From Anaerolineae bacterium (lineage in GTDB: Bacteria; Chloroflexota; Anaerolineae; Aggregatilineales; Phototrophicaceae), in the NCBI GenBank assembly GCA_022842885.1, contig JALHOR010000022.1:1-59882 (forward strand): a stretch of DNA of 59,882 nt, given 5' to 3'. This document shows positions 1-8,169 of this stretch, in pieces. The position numbers were made by a program, and so were the translations under genes. The notes under the pieces are model-generated. The model was not told the DNA's origin and did not search any database. It worked only from the letters and a program-made list of their open reading frames with translations. The stretch's first letter is position 1. Every line of letters starts with the position of its first letter.

Positions 1-1
1 T

Positions 2-55
2 GCCCTCACCCCAAACCCCTCTCCCCATCGCCGCAGGGCGGCTAGGAGAGGGGCT
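2..55 (+). repeat. GC-rich palindromic repeat, copy 1 (left outer)
   Basis: The element starts GCCCTCACCCCAAACCCC and folds into a hairpin with CCCCTCTCC pairing to GGAGAGGGG. It is the same family as the copies at 86-123, 519-556 and, more diverged, 34853-34907. In the local reading frame it translates as PSPQTPLPIAAGRLGEG. Confidence 0.75.
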
Positions 56-950
56 TTCCACCACACCGTTGCAGGATGAGTTTTCGCCCTCATCCCCAAC
101 CCGTTTCCCACAGGGAGAGGGGAGACAAGCGACTGGTGGACAATTGCCTACCAGTGAAGAAAATCGGGCGATAACATCGAAAGTGATGGTGCAAATGGCG
201 CGGGAGTTACGCCAGAAGCAGACTTCGGCAGAAGAAGTGTTGTGGGCATGTTTGCGAGATAGGCGATTAGGAGGTCTCAAATTCCGTCGCCAACATCCGG
301 TGGCGAATACAACGTATGTCGTGGACTTTTTCTGCTATGAACATCAACTTGTTATTGAACTTGATGGTGGGATTCACGCCACACAACAAGAAGCCGATGC
401 CCAACGCCAGCGTGACTTAGAGGCACAAGGATTACAAATGCTGCGTTTCCCGAATGATATGCTCTATTCCCAACTTGAAACCGTACTCATCACTATCCTC
501 CAAGCCACCCAACAAGACTCCCCTCGCCCTTTGGGAGAGGGGCGGGGGGTGAGGGCAGAATGGCAAATCCGCCTGCCGACCGAATGGGAATGGCAGTGGT
601 TGGCACAGAATGGCGTTGAAACCCGGACTTATCCATGGGGCGAATGGGACAAATACCCGCGTGCTAACACGACAGAAGCGGGCATTGGCGATCGCAGTGC
701 GGCAGTGGGTATGTACCCGCACGGTGCGGCTGCCAACGGCGCATTAGATGTTGCGGGTAACTTGTGGGAATGGTGTTTAAACGACTATAGAAATCCAGAG
801 ATTACGGATGATTACAGTAATAATAAAATTTTGCGGGGCGGTTCGTTCGACTACAATCAGTATTACGCCCACGCTGCCTGCCGCAACTTTGGCAATACTG
901 ACTTCAGGGGCTACTCTTATGGATTGCGTATTGTCGCTATTTCAATCTAA
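3..950 (+). CDS. DUF559 endonuclease-like domain read through into SUMF1/FGE domain fragment (5' partial)
   Basis: The frame is open to the left window edge, so the true start may lie outside; a TTG at 69 and an ATG at 186 are internal options. Residues from about the ATG at 186 match the DUF559 (VSR-like, PD-(D/E)XK fold) family: ARELRQKQT, LRDRRLGGLKFRRQHP, VDFFCYEHQLVIELDG and the C-terminal LRFPNDM. The last ~125 residues are the C-terminal part of a formylglycine-generating-enzyme (SUMF1) domain: RLPTEWEWQWLA, YPWG, DVAGNLWEWCLNDY, ILRGGSFDY, GLRIV. The join between them is translated palindromic repeat (SPRPLGEGRGVRAEW). I infer that a repeat-bounded DUF559 cassette landed inside an FGE-like gene without breaking the frame. 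DUF559 proteins probably act as nucleases but their substrate is unknown. Whether the FGE half still works cannot be judged because its N-terminus is outside the window. Confidence 0.7.
   Translation, partial: PSPQTPLPIAAGRLGEGLSTTPLQDEFSPSSPTRFPQGEGRQATGGQLPTSEENRAITSKVMVQMARELRQKQTSAEEVLWACLRDRRLGGLKFRRQHPVANTTYVVDFFCYEHQLVIELDGGIHATQQEADAQRQRDLEAQGLQMLRFPNDMLYSQLETVLITILQATQQDSPRPLGEGRGVRAEWQIRLPTEWEWQWLAQNGVETRTYPWGEWDKYPRANTTEAGIGDRSAAVGMYPHGAAANGALDVAGNLWEWCLNDYRNPEITDDYSNNKILRGGSFDYNQYYAHAACRNFGNTDFRGYSYGLRIVAISI
86..123 (+). repeat. GC-rich palindromic repeat, copy 2 (left inner)
   Basis: This shorter copy reads GCCCTCATCCCCAACCCG and ends in CAGGGAGAGGGG. It has the same orientation as copy 1, is read in frame as SPSSPTRFPQGEGR, and lies just upstream of the DUF559 coding part. 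Confidence 0.7.
519..556 (-). repeat. GC-rich palindromic repeat, copy 3 (right, inverted)
   Basis: The reverse complement begins GCCCTCACCCCCCGCCCC and continues CTCTCCCAAAGGGCG, matching copies 1 and 2 in the opposite orientation. The DUF559 segment is therefore bracketed by inverted repeats, as in a small mobile cassette. Confidence 0.75.
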
Positions 951-1003
951 AATGGGCAATTATGCGATATTGCCACACAAAGGATTATTAGACAAATTCC
1001 CCC

Positions 1004-1042
1004 CCAAAAAACCAAACAGGGCAATCCTTACGAATTGCCCTG
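1004..1042 (-). terminator. Rho-independent terminator of the triple-repeat secreted protein gene
   Basis: A perfect 9-bp stem (CAGGGCAAT with ATTGCCCTG, 8-nt loop) lies 24 nt past the stop of the minus-strand gene. On that strand it is followed by TTTGGTTTTTTG. Confidence 0.85.
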
Positions 1043-1065
1043 CGGGGATGATATTTCACAAAATA

Positions 1066-2103
1066 TTAGCTATTGGCATCCGTAGTCGGAGCTTGCGGCA
1101 CGCGATTCAGGCGGTCAATCAGTTCCACCTGCGCTAGATTTAAACGGGCATCAGCAACGTCTTGGGAGATACGCCCGGCAGCCACCTGTTCATTCAGACG
1201 GGTTTCCAAATCTGCCATTTGTTCTGCCACGAAGGTATCCACATTCACGCCATTGTCCGTCAGGATAGTTGCCAACGGTGTGCCAGCGCGTACCTGTTCG
1301 ACAATCTCAGCCGCAGTCAAACCTGTAGCAGTTGCCACATCCGCAATGATACGATTACGGTCACGATTGCCGGGCTGCATGGCGTTCAAGGGCAATTCAC
1401 CATTGACCATATCGGTAATCATCTGCGTCAAATTCGCCAGCATTTCATCAGCGCGTTCCTGCGTCAGCTTGCCATCGGCAACCGCTGCATTGATGCGTTC
1501 TGTCGCTGCTGTCACTGCGGCATCAATCACTGCTTGCACATCGCCACCATTGGCGGTAATCACATCTGCCAACGAACCACCGGCTTGCAACTGGTCACGC
1601 AGTTCTTGCGCGGTCAGCCCGGTTTGTTCGGCAATCACATCCATGATTTCGCCAGCACCACCCCGTCCGCCACCCAGCATTTCGGGGCGTTCCCCGGTCA
1701 TGATGAAATTCGTGACCATTTCAGACAAATTTGCCAGCATTTCGTCGGCGCGTTCTTGCGTCAAGCCGCCATTCAACACGGCTTGATTAATACGTTCTGT
1801 TGCGGCTGTCACGACAGCATCAATCACAACTTGGCTATCACCACCATTGGCAGTGATGACATCATTCAAAGTGCTGCCCGCTTGCAACTGGTCACGAATT
1901 TCCAATGCTGTTAAACCGGTTTGTTCGGCTACAACTTGGATAATTTCCTGAAAATTCCCACCACGTCCGCCGCGTCCATCTTGCCCAAAACCGCCACCAT
2001 TACCGCGTCCACCTTGCCCACCGGGTTGGGCGCTAACCGCACTGACAAGCATCGTCAGCACCAAGACCATCACCACCACGACACTGAATTTTTTGTACTG
2101 CAT
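1066..2103 (-). CDS. secreted protein with three ~82-residue repeats and Gly-rich spacer
   Basis: This 345-residue protein has a clear Sec signal peptide (hydrophobic residues 7-22, cleavage near VSA-Q26) and a Gly/Arg-rich spacer at 27-50. Three homologous helical repeats follow at about 54-135, 153-235 and 252-334. Each contains a core of the type AEQTGLTAxEIRDQLQAG, VITANGGD and ATERIN...LTQERADEMLANL. Repeats 1 and 2 are nearly identical and repeat 3 is diverged, suggesting recent duplication. I do not recognise a named family; the repeats look like small extracellular helical modules. The start is supported by AAGGAG 9 nt upstream, and the gene appears to stand alone with its own promoter and terminator. 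Confidence 0.85.
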   Translation of the reverse strand: MQYKKFSVVVVMVLVLTMLVSAVSAQPGGQGGRGNGGGFGQDGRGGRGGNFQEIIQVVAEQTGLTALEIRDQLQAGSTLNDVITANGGDSQVVIDAVVTAATERINQAVLNGGLTQERADEMLANLSEMVTNFIMTGERPEMLGGGRGGAGEIMDVIAEQTGLTAQELRDQLQAGGSLADVITANGGDVQAVIDAAVTAATERINAAVADGKLTQERADEMLANLTQMITDMVNGELPLNAMQPGNRDRNRIIADVATATGLTAAEIVEQVRAGTPLATILTDNGVNVDTFVAEQMADLETRLNEQVAAGRISQDVADARLNLAQVELIDRLNRVPQAPTTDANS

Positions 2104-2138
2104 GATGTTTCACTCCTTGAATTCGATTAAAATGCGTT

Positions 2139-2167
2139 GTTATAGATAGAATGCGCTCGAAATGTAA
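2139..2167 (-). promoter_or_regulatory. putative sigma-70 promoter for the triple-repeat secreted protein
   Basis: On the minus strand TTACAT and TATAAC are spaced by 17 bp, about 36 nt before the start codon at 2103. Confidence 0.5.
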
Positions 2168-2210
2168 CGAAATCTCCCATCATGTGTAAATTGACGGTAA
2201 AATAGACCCT

Positions 2211-3161
2211 ATGATTGATTTATCTGTGATTATCATCAGTTGGAATGTTGCCGATTTATTGGCTGCCTGTCTGGATAGCCTGATGGTTGCACCTATTGCC
2301 ATCAATACGCCCGATGGCAACAAGCCCGTGATTGAAATTATTGTGGTGGATTCGGGCAGCAGCGATAAAACGATACAAATGCTGCATGAGCATTATCCCC
2401 AAGTGATTGCGCTGCCCCAAATCAAAAATGTTGGCTATACCCGTGGCAATAACATTGGCTTGGCAGCGGCGAAAGGGCGGCATTTGTTACTGCTGAATCC
2501 TGATACGGAAATTATCGGTGATGCGCTGAATCAGATGATTCGTTATTTGGATGAAAATCCTGATGTGGGCATAGTAGGACCGCATACACTCAATACTGAT
2601 AAAACGACCCAATCCTCACGTCGCAATTTCCCCACGCGCATGACGGCGTTTTTTGAAAGTACATGGTTGCAATCTTTCGCGCCCAAAAAACTGCTCGATG
2701 ATTTTTACATTCGCCAAGCACCCGATAACGCGGTGCTGGATGTCGGCTGGATGCAGGGGTCGGCGCTCATGGCGCGGCGCGAAGTCTACGAACAAATTGG
2801 TGGGCTGGATACGGGTTATGTGATGTTCTGCGAAGAAATGGATTGGTGCAAACAAGCCAAAGAAGCGGGCTGGCGCAATGTCTATCTCGGCACTGCCCAA
2901 ATTATCCATCATGGTGGCAAAAGCACCGAGCAGATTGGGGCGCAAAAACATATTTATTTTCAGCAGAGCAAAATCCGCTATTTTCGTAAATATTATGGGC
3001 TGCGATTTGCCCGTATGTTACGACTTTTCCTGCTCTTGAATTATTTTTCGCAAATTCCGATTGAAAGTTTTAAGAGTGTCATCGGGCATAAACGCGCTAT
3101 TCGGCAAGAACGCATTCGCACTTATTGGCAAGTGATTCGCTCTGGTTTGAAAGTGACATAA
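2211..3161 (+). CDS. GT2-family glycosyltransferase (rhamnosyltransferase-like)
   Basis: This is a GT-A fold inverting glycosyltransferase of family 2, 316 residues. It begins with LSVIIISWN, carries the nucleotide-binding EIIVVDSGSSDKT, NVGYTRGNNIGL and the metal-binding LLLLNPDTEI, and has a downstream EEMDWCKQAKEAG acceptor-region motif typical of WbbL/rhamnosyltransferase-like enzymes. It probably adds a sugar to a surface polysaccharide on the cytoplasmic face; the exact donor cannot be told. It is the first gene of a four-gene run to 8073 and is followed after 3 nt by a GT4 enzyme. There is no good Shine-Dalgarno sequence: a TAAAAT box ends 7 nt before the ATG, so a leaderless transcript is possible. 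Confidence 0.9.
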   Translation: MIDLSVIIISWNVADLLAACLDSLMVAPIAINTPDGNKPVIEIIVVDSGSSDKTIQMLHEHYPQVIALPQIKNVGYTRGNNIGLAAAKGRHLLLLNPDTEIIGDALNQMIRYLDENPDVGIVGPHTLNTDKTTQSSRRNFPTRMTAFFESTWLQSFAPKKLLDDFYIRQAPDNAVLDVGWMQGSALMARREVYEQIGGLDTGYVMFCEEMDWCKQAKEAGWRNVYLGTAQIIHHGGKSTEQIGAQKHIYFQQSKIRYFRKYYGLRFARMLRLFLLLNYFSQIPIESFKSVIGHKRAIRQERIRTYWQVIRSGLKVT

Positions 3162-3164
3162 CCT

Positions 3165-4313
3165 ATGCGTATTGGTATCGTCACAGGCGAATATCCGCCG
3201 ATGGAAGGCGGCGTTGGGGCATTCAGCACTATTTTGGCGCAAACACTAAATGCTGCTGACCATGAGATTGGTTTATTTACTGCTTCCAACGCCGAAAGTG
3301 CCGATACCGATATTTTGTTGGCGCACAACGGCAAAAACTGGACATTTCATAGTTTACTCGCCATCAAACGCTGGGCAAAAATCCAAAAATTAGACATTCT
3401 CAATTTGCAATTTCAGACTGCCGCTTTCCAGATGTCACCTTGGATTCATTTTTTGCCGCAAGTATTACGCCCACTGCCGGTTGTCACCACATTTCATGAT
3501 TTGCGCTTCCCGTATTTGTTCCCCAAAGCGGGCAAACTGCGCGATTGGATTGTGCTGCATTTGGCACAGCAATCTGCGGGCGTCATCGTGACTAACCATG
3601 AAGATTATGACCGTTTAAGTCATTTGCCACGAGTGCGGCTTATTCCCATTGGCAGCAATATTCTGACAGACACACCCACCGATTTTGATTGTCATGTTTG
3701 GCGGCACAAAGCAGGTGCTGCCGAACATGATTTTTTGTTAGCGCATTTTGGCTTCATGAACAGCAGCAAAGGGGTAGATACACTGCTTCATGCCGTGTTT
3801 CAACTTCGCACCCAAGCGATTCCGGTAAAATTGCTCATGATTGGCGGGCGGGTGGGTGCTTCCGATACGACTAATGCAAAGTATGCTGACCAAATAGATG
3901 CCCTCATCTTAGATTTAAATCTTACAGATTGCATCACATGGACAGGCTACGTGAGTGAAAACGAAGTCAGTGCTTTTTTGCGGGCGGCAGATGTTGTCAC
4001 GCTGCCTTTTTTAGATGGGGCATCGTATCGGCGTGGTAGTCTCATGGCGGCTATTCATCATGGTTGCGCGATTATCAGCACCCAACCCCAAGTGGCTATC
4101 TCACAATTTGAACCTGAAAAAAATATGCTGCTCATCCCGCCGAATAACCCAGAGGCATTGACCGAAGCGGTGTTGGCACTTTATCAATCATCAGCATTAC
4201 AGTCAAAACTGCGGGAAGGGGCGCTGGCATTGCGGGCGGAGTTTGATTGGAAGGTAATTGCAGCCAATACAGCCGATTTTTTCCAACACATTTTGCAATC
4301 CAAATCAATTTGA
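3165..4313 (+). CDS. GT4-family glycosyltransferase
   Basis: This 382-residue GT-B fold retaining glycosyltransferase starts with MRIGIVTGEYPPMEGGVGAF, the Gly-rich acceptor-domain loop of GT4 enzymes. The donor domain follows: LLAHFGFMNSSKGVDTLLHA, LLMIGGR, WTGYVSENEVSAFLRAADVVTLPF and the EX7E-like region near SYRRGSLMAAIHHG. It lies 3 nt behind the GT2 gene and is presumably cotranscribed with it. The role is assembly of a lipid-linked or cell-wall glycan; the specific sugar is unknown. Confidence 0.9.
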   Translation: MRIGIVTGEYPPMEGGVGAFSTILAQTLNAADHEIGLFTASNAESADTDILLAHNGKNWTFHSLLAIKRWAKIQKLDILNLQFQTAAFQMSPWIHFLPQVLRPLPVVTTFHDLRFPYLFPKAGKLRDWIVLHLAQQSAGVIVTNHEDYDRLSHLPRVRLIPIGSNILTDTPTDFDCHVWRHKAGAAEHDFLLAHFGFMNSSKGVDTLLHAVFQLRTQAIPVKLLMIGGRVGASDTTNAKYADQIDALILDLNLTDCITWTGYVSENEVSAFLRAADVVTLPFLDGASYRRGSLMAAIHHGCAIISTQPQVAISQFEPEKNMLLIPPNNPEALTEAVLALYQSSALQSKLREGALALRAEFDWKVIAANTADFFQHILQSKSI

Positions 4314-4339
4314 ATGAATCGCAACTAGAGGGCTAGAGC

Positions 4340-6598
4340 GTGTTAAATCGTCGTTATGTGCCGGATTGGATTGCCGTTGGGTTGCTGGTGATGGCATGGC
4401 TTATCTTTTTCTGGCGCTTATTCACTCCCATTGCCGCTGACCAAGCCTCTTTTAAACAAGGGGATTTTTCCGGGCAGTTTGTAGCATTTGCGGGGTATCA
4501 ATTTCAACGTATGGCACAAGGCGAAATTCCCCTTTGGAATCCCTATAACAATGGTGGATTGCCTTTCATTGCAGATACGCAGGCAGCCGTTTTTTATCCC
4601 CCGCGTTTGCTGACGATTGCTTTAAGCATTTTAGCAGGGGGGTGGCGCTATAACGCGCTGCAATTAGAGGCGGTTTTTCATGTGCTGTTGTATTCGCTGC
4701 TGATGTATCTGTTTGTGCGGCGGTTGACGTTAGGGCAAAGTGGTAGTGTTTATGGCGCCTTCATCGCGGCAATCATCGCAGCGTATGGGGGCTTTATTTC
4801 GGGTTATGCACCGCTGCAATTAGCAATTCTGGAGGCGCTTGTTTGGTTGCCATTGGCACTTACTGGCATATTAGAAGCCACTCGTGCTGAAAAAATCGGC
4901 TGGCGCTGTATCGCTTTATCGGGTGTGGCATTAGGCTTATCCTGGCTGGCGGGGCATCCTCAAACCTCATGGTTCATGACCTATTTGCTGATAGCGTGGT
5001 TGGCATATTGCATCTATCAACAACCCAACTTGCCGAATCAGAATATTTTTAGAACCCGTTGGCGATTTTTTCTGTTGGGCGGGTTGCTGTTGGGCGCGGT
5101 CACGTTTGGTATCACAGCGGTCACCTTATTACCCGGTATCGAATATTTGTTATTGACGGCTCGCACGGATTTGGGGTTTGACGCCAAAGGTAACGGGTTT
5201 CCATTCCAAGATGTGCTGCAATTTATCTTTCCGGGGTCTGTGAGTGTTTTTTCTCCGTTATATGTTGGCATTCCGGCGCTGATATTGGCATTTATTGCTA
5301 TCCATCAGCGATTAAAAAGTGCTATTTTTTGGCTCATCGTTTTTATCGTGGGTTTGCTGCACAGCTTCGGCGCGAACAGTGCCTTTTTTTATACGCTGTA
5401 TAATCTGCTGCCCGGCTTGCGTTTTTTTCGCGGGCAAGAACGTGCTGCTCTATTGGTTGCCAACAGCCTTGCTATTCTTGCTGGAATGGGCGCGGCATAC
5501 TTCGTCACATGGCAAACGACGCATGAATTTCGCGCGGTGCGGCGCTTTATGTGGAGCCTACTGCTTATCACAGGTGGTCTCGCCATGCTGATTGTGGTGG
5601 GTTGGTTAGGAAATGTCGGTGATAAATTCGGGCAAATCGTGGGGAATGCGATTTTTAGCACTGCCATTTTGGGTGCAACATTTTTCCTGATAGCAACTTA
5701 TTTGCGAAAACCAAAAGCAACTTGGGCATTGGCACTGATTGCAATCCTCATCATCTTTGAGTTATTCAGCATCAATATGGATGCCGATAGCAATTATGAA
5801 TCGCTTCCCGCTGAAAAGCAGTTAAGTATGACACCCCCGCCCCTATTGCAGCCTGTGTTAGACGATAAAACTTTGCCGTTTCGCGTGGATGGTTTTCGGG
5901 GTGTGCAGGATAACTATGCCAGTTTGTACGGCGTGATGGATATTCGTGGCATCAGCCCCCTCTTTTTGACTTCCGCCCAGCGCATTATCTATCAGGATTA
6001 CAGCCATAATCCGCTGGCGTGGGAACTCTTTGCCGTGAAATATGTCTTTAGTGAGCGCGAAACTTTCAGCACACCGACTCGCATCGTCGCGGAAGGCACA
6101 GACCGCGACGGCGCTGTAAAATTGCATCAGCTTAAAAATCCGCGTCCATTTGCCTTGCTGCTGTATCGTGCCGATATTGTAGACAGCGATGAATTTGCGC
6201 GGGCATTACTGGCTGACCCGCGTTATGACCCCAGACAATCAGTGATTTTGCATGAAACACCAGCGATTGTTTTGCCCGATTCACCGCCTGAAAATACCTC
6301 AGCTATCGTGACGGATTATCAACCAGAGACTTTTACTGTGCAAATCAATACGCCAGAAAATGCCATCGTATCGCTGGCACATGTAGATTATCCCGGATGG
6401 GCTGCGACTTTAGATGGTACGCCAACAAAAATAATGCGGGCATACGGCGGCTTAACTGCTGTGGTGGTGCCTGCCGGGGAACATACTCTCACGCTGGTCT
6501 ATAATCCTCTCAGCTATCGGGTAGGTGCGGTGTTGAGTCTGGTCGCATGGGGGTTTGTGGCTATACTGGCGTTGAGCAGCATCTTAAGACGACGATAA
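4340..6598 (+). CDS. YfhO-like multi-pass membrane protein (GT-C superfamily)
   Basis: The 752-residue protein begins with GTG. It has about a dozen transmembrane helices over residues 10-480, followed by a ~250-residue extracytoplasmic domain and a final helix at about 725-745. The loop after the first helix (GDFSGQF, PLWNPYNNGGLPFIADTQAAVFYPP) and the ending (VDYPGWAATLDG, VVVPAGEHTLTLVYNPLSYRVGAVLS) are hallmarks of YfhO. In Firmicutes YfhO decorates lipoteichoic acid with sugars from a lipid carrier. By analogy this protein probably transfers a sugar from a polyprenyl-phosphate donor to a surface polymer, in line with the flanking glycosyltransferases and O-antigen-ligase-like protein. 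Confidence 0.85.
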   Translation: MLNRRYVPDWIAVGLLVMAWLIFFWRLFTPIAADQASFKQGDFSGQFVAFAGYQFQRMAQGEIPLWNPYNNGGLPFIADTQAAVFYPPRLLTIALSILAGGWRYNALQLEAVFHVLLYSLLMYLFVRRLTLGQSGSVYGAFIAAIIAAYGGFISGYAPLQLAILEALVWLPLALTGILEATRAEKIGWRCIALSGVALGLSWLAGHPQTSWFMTYLLIAWLAYCIYQQPNLPNQNIFRTRWRFFLLGGLLLGAVTFGITAVTLLPGIEYLLLTARTDLGFDAKGNGFPFQDVLQFIFPGSVSVFSPLYVGIPALILAFIAIHQRLKSAIFWLIVFIVGLLHSFGANSAFFYTLYNLLPGLRFFRGQERAALLVANSLAILAGMGAAYFVTWQTTHEFRAVRRFMWSLLLITGGLAMLIVVGWLGNVGDKFGQIVGNAIFSTAILGATFFLIATYLRKPKATWALALIAILIIFELFSINMDADSNYESLPAEKQLSMTPPPLLQPVLDDKTLPFRVDGFRGVQDNYASLYGVMDIRGISPLFLTSAQRIIYQDYSHNPLAWELFAVKYVFSERETFSTPTRIVAEGTDRDGAVKLHQLKNPRPFALLLYRADIVDSDEFARALLADPRYDPRQSVILHETPAIVLPDSPPENTSAIVTDYQPETFTVQINTPENAIVSLAHVDYPGWAATLDGTPTKIMRAYGGLTAVVVPAGEHTLTLVYNPLSYRVGAVLSLVAWGFVAILALSSILRRR

Positions 6599-6615
6599 TC
6601 TGAAAAAATAGCCTC

Positions 6616-8073
6616 ATGAATTTTCAAACGTATGATTTGCAAAATTGGCTGATGCAGCTAGACAGGCGTTTATATGCCGCACTCATTGGCTTAATCATTG
6701 GCATCATCGGCGGCGGTATCGGACTGCTGCTAGCGGTAGCAGGTCCCGTTGTGACACTTGGCGCGATAGTGGGTATTTTGGGCGGACTTTATATTCTGAC
6801 CGATATTCGTATCGCGCTGTATGGCATCATTGCGTTGCTATTCTTAGTCCCATTCGGCACACTGCCCTTTAGAATCGGGCTAACCCCAACGCTGCTTGAT
6901 GTGGCAATTGGTGCATTTTTGTTGGTCTATCTATTCCAATGGATGACGGGCAAACGCCGGATGTTGCAACTAACACCCGTGCATGTGTTCATCACGTTGT
7001 ATGTGATGTGGCTGATTTTTGCCTTTGTATTGGGGATGCAATACGGGATGCCCAATGCGACTCGATTACGCCAATTTGCTGGAACATTGCTCAGTATCAG
7101 CTTGGCATTTGTGCTGGTGGATATATTACGTGACCCCAAAATGCTGCGGCGTTTGGTTTTGGTGGTGATGGCGTTCATTGGGATTCAGGCGTTATTAGGT
7201 ATTTTTTTATGGCTACTGCCCGATACGACGGCTGAAAGTTTATTAGTGCGTCTCTCGCGGCTTGGTTATCCGCAAGGTGGGGTTATCCGATATGTCGAAG
7301 CGAATCCGGCATTGGGAGAACGCGCGATTGGGACATGGGTAGACCCCAATGCCTTTGGCAGCATTTTGGCGGTCAGCGCCGCTTTAATTGCGCCACAGAT
7401 TTTCGCTCGTAAACCGGTCTTAAAATACCGTTGGCTGACAGTGGGGGTATTTTTGACCGTTGCCGCCGCATTATTTTTGACTTCTTCACGGGCATCCTTT
7501 TTAGCGTTGGGCGTTGGGTTATCCGTGATTGCGGTTGCCCGTTATCGGCGTTTCATCCCATTATTGCTTCTGGGCGCGAGTTTATTGCTGCTGTTGCCAC
7601 AAACGCAAAATTATGTAGACCGCATTTTTCAGGCGTTTCGCGGCGAAGATTTGGCAACCCAAATGCGAATTGGTGAATGGACAGATTCGTTGGAACTTAT
7701 CAGCCGCTACCCTCTCACGGGCATTGGGTTTACCGGAACACCGAATCGCAATTTATATACCGATGTTGCCAATATGTACCTCATCATGGCGAATCAGATT
7801 GGGCTGACGGGGGTGCTGCTCTTTTTACTGGCGATGGGTGGCATTTTTATCTATGGCTGGCGGGCATGGGCTATCGCCAAATACGACGACAATTTAGACG
7901 CGATTCATCTGGGCTATCATGTGGCGCTGCTGACCGCATTAGTAAATGCTGTTGCCGATTTATATTATTTCCGGCTCGATTTCCAAGCCTCCATTACGTG
8001 GTTCTGGCTGACGGTGGCGCTGGCATTGGCAAGCTCGAATCTTATCCATCAAAAGAAACAGGCGCTATCATAA
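6616..8073 (+). CDS. O-antigen ligase/polymerase (Wzy_C) family membrane protein
   Basis: This 485-residue polytopic protein has 11-12 predicted helices. Around residues 235-300 it shows the Wzy_C/WaaL-type segment GTWVDPNAFGSILAV and FLTSSRASFLALGVGL. A large periplasmic loop contains MRIGEWTDSLELISRYPLTGIGFTGTPNRN and an Arg-rich region typical of the family. It would polymerise or transfer lipid-linked glycan on the outer face of the membrane. It is the last gene of the polysaccharide cluster and ends just before a strong terminator. Polymerase and ligase roles cannot be separated from sequence alone. Confidence 0.85.
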   Translation: MNFQTYDLQNWLMQLDRRLYAALIGLIIGIIGGGIGLLLAVAGPVVTLGAIVGILGGLYILTDIRIALYGIIALLFLVPFGTLPFRIGLTPTLLDVAIGAFLLVYLFQWMTGKRRMLQLTPVHVFITLYVMWLIFAFVLGMQYGMPNATRLRQFAGTLLSISLAFVLVDILRDPKMLRRLVLVVMAFIGIQALLGIFLWLLPDTTAESLLVRLSRLGYPQGGVIRYVEANPALGERAIGTWVDPNAFGSILAVSAALIAPQIFARKPVLKYRWLTVGVFLTVAAALFLTSSRASFLALGVGLSVIAVARYRRFIPLLLLGASLLLLLPQTQNYVDRIFQAFRGEDLATQMRIGEWTDSLELISRYPLTGIGFTGTPNRNLYTDVANMYLIMANQIGLTGVLLFLLAMGGIFIYGWRAWAIAKYDDNLDAIHLGYHVALLTALVNAVADLYYFRLDFQASITWFWLTVALALASSNLIHQKKQALS

Positions 8074-8110
8074 AATATCAAAGCAGGTTATAATGGTTCA
8101 GATAGCGATA

Positions 8111-8143
8111 AAAAGCCCGTTTGATTAATGCGGGCTTTTTTGT
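8111..8143 (+). terminator. Rho-independent terminator closing the polysaccharide operon
   Basis: AAAAGCCCG pairs with CGGGCTTTT (9 bp, 11-nt loop) and is followed by a T run, 38 nt after the stop of the O-antigen-ligase-like gene. Confidence 0.9.
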
Positions 8144-8169
8144 GTATTCAGCGTTAGGACACCTGCATC

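Noticed and set aside
1073..1914. Long ORFs antisense to the triple-repeat secreted protein
   Set aside because: They reflect the repetitive sense sequence and have no ribosome-binding site or known motif.
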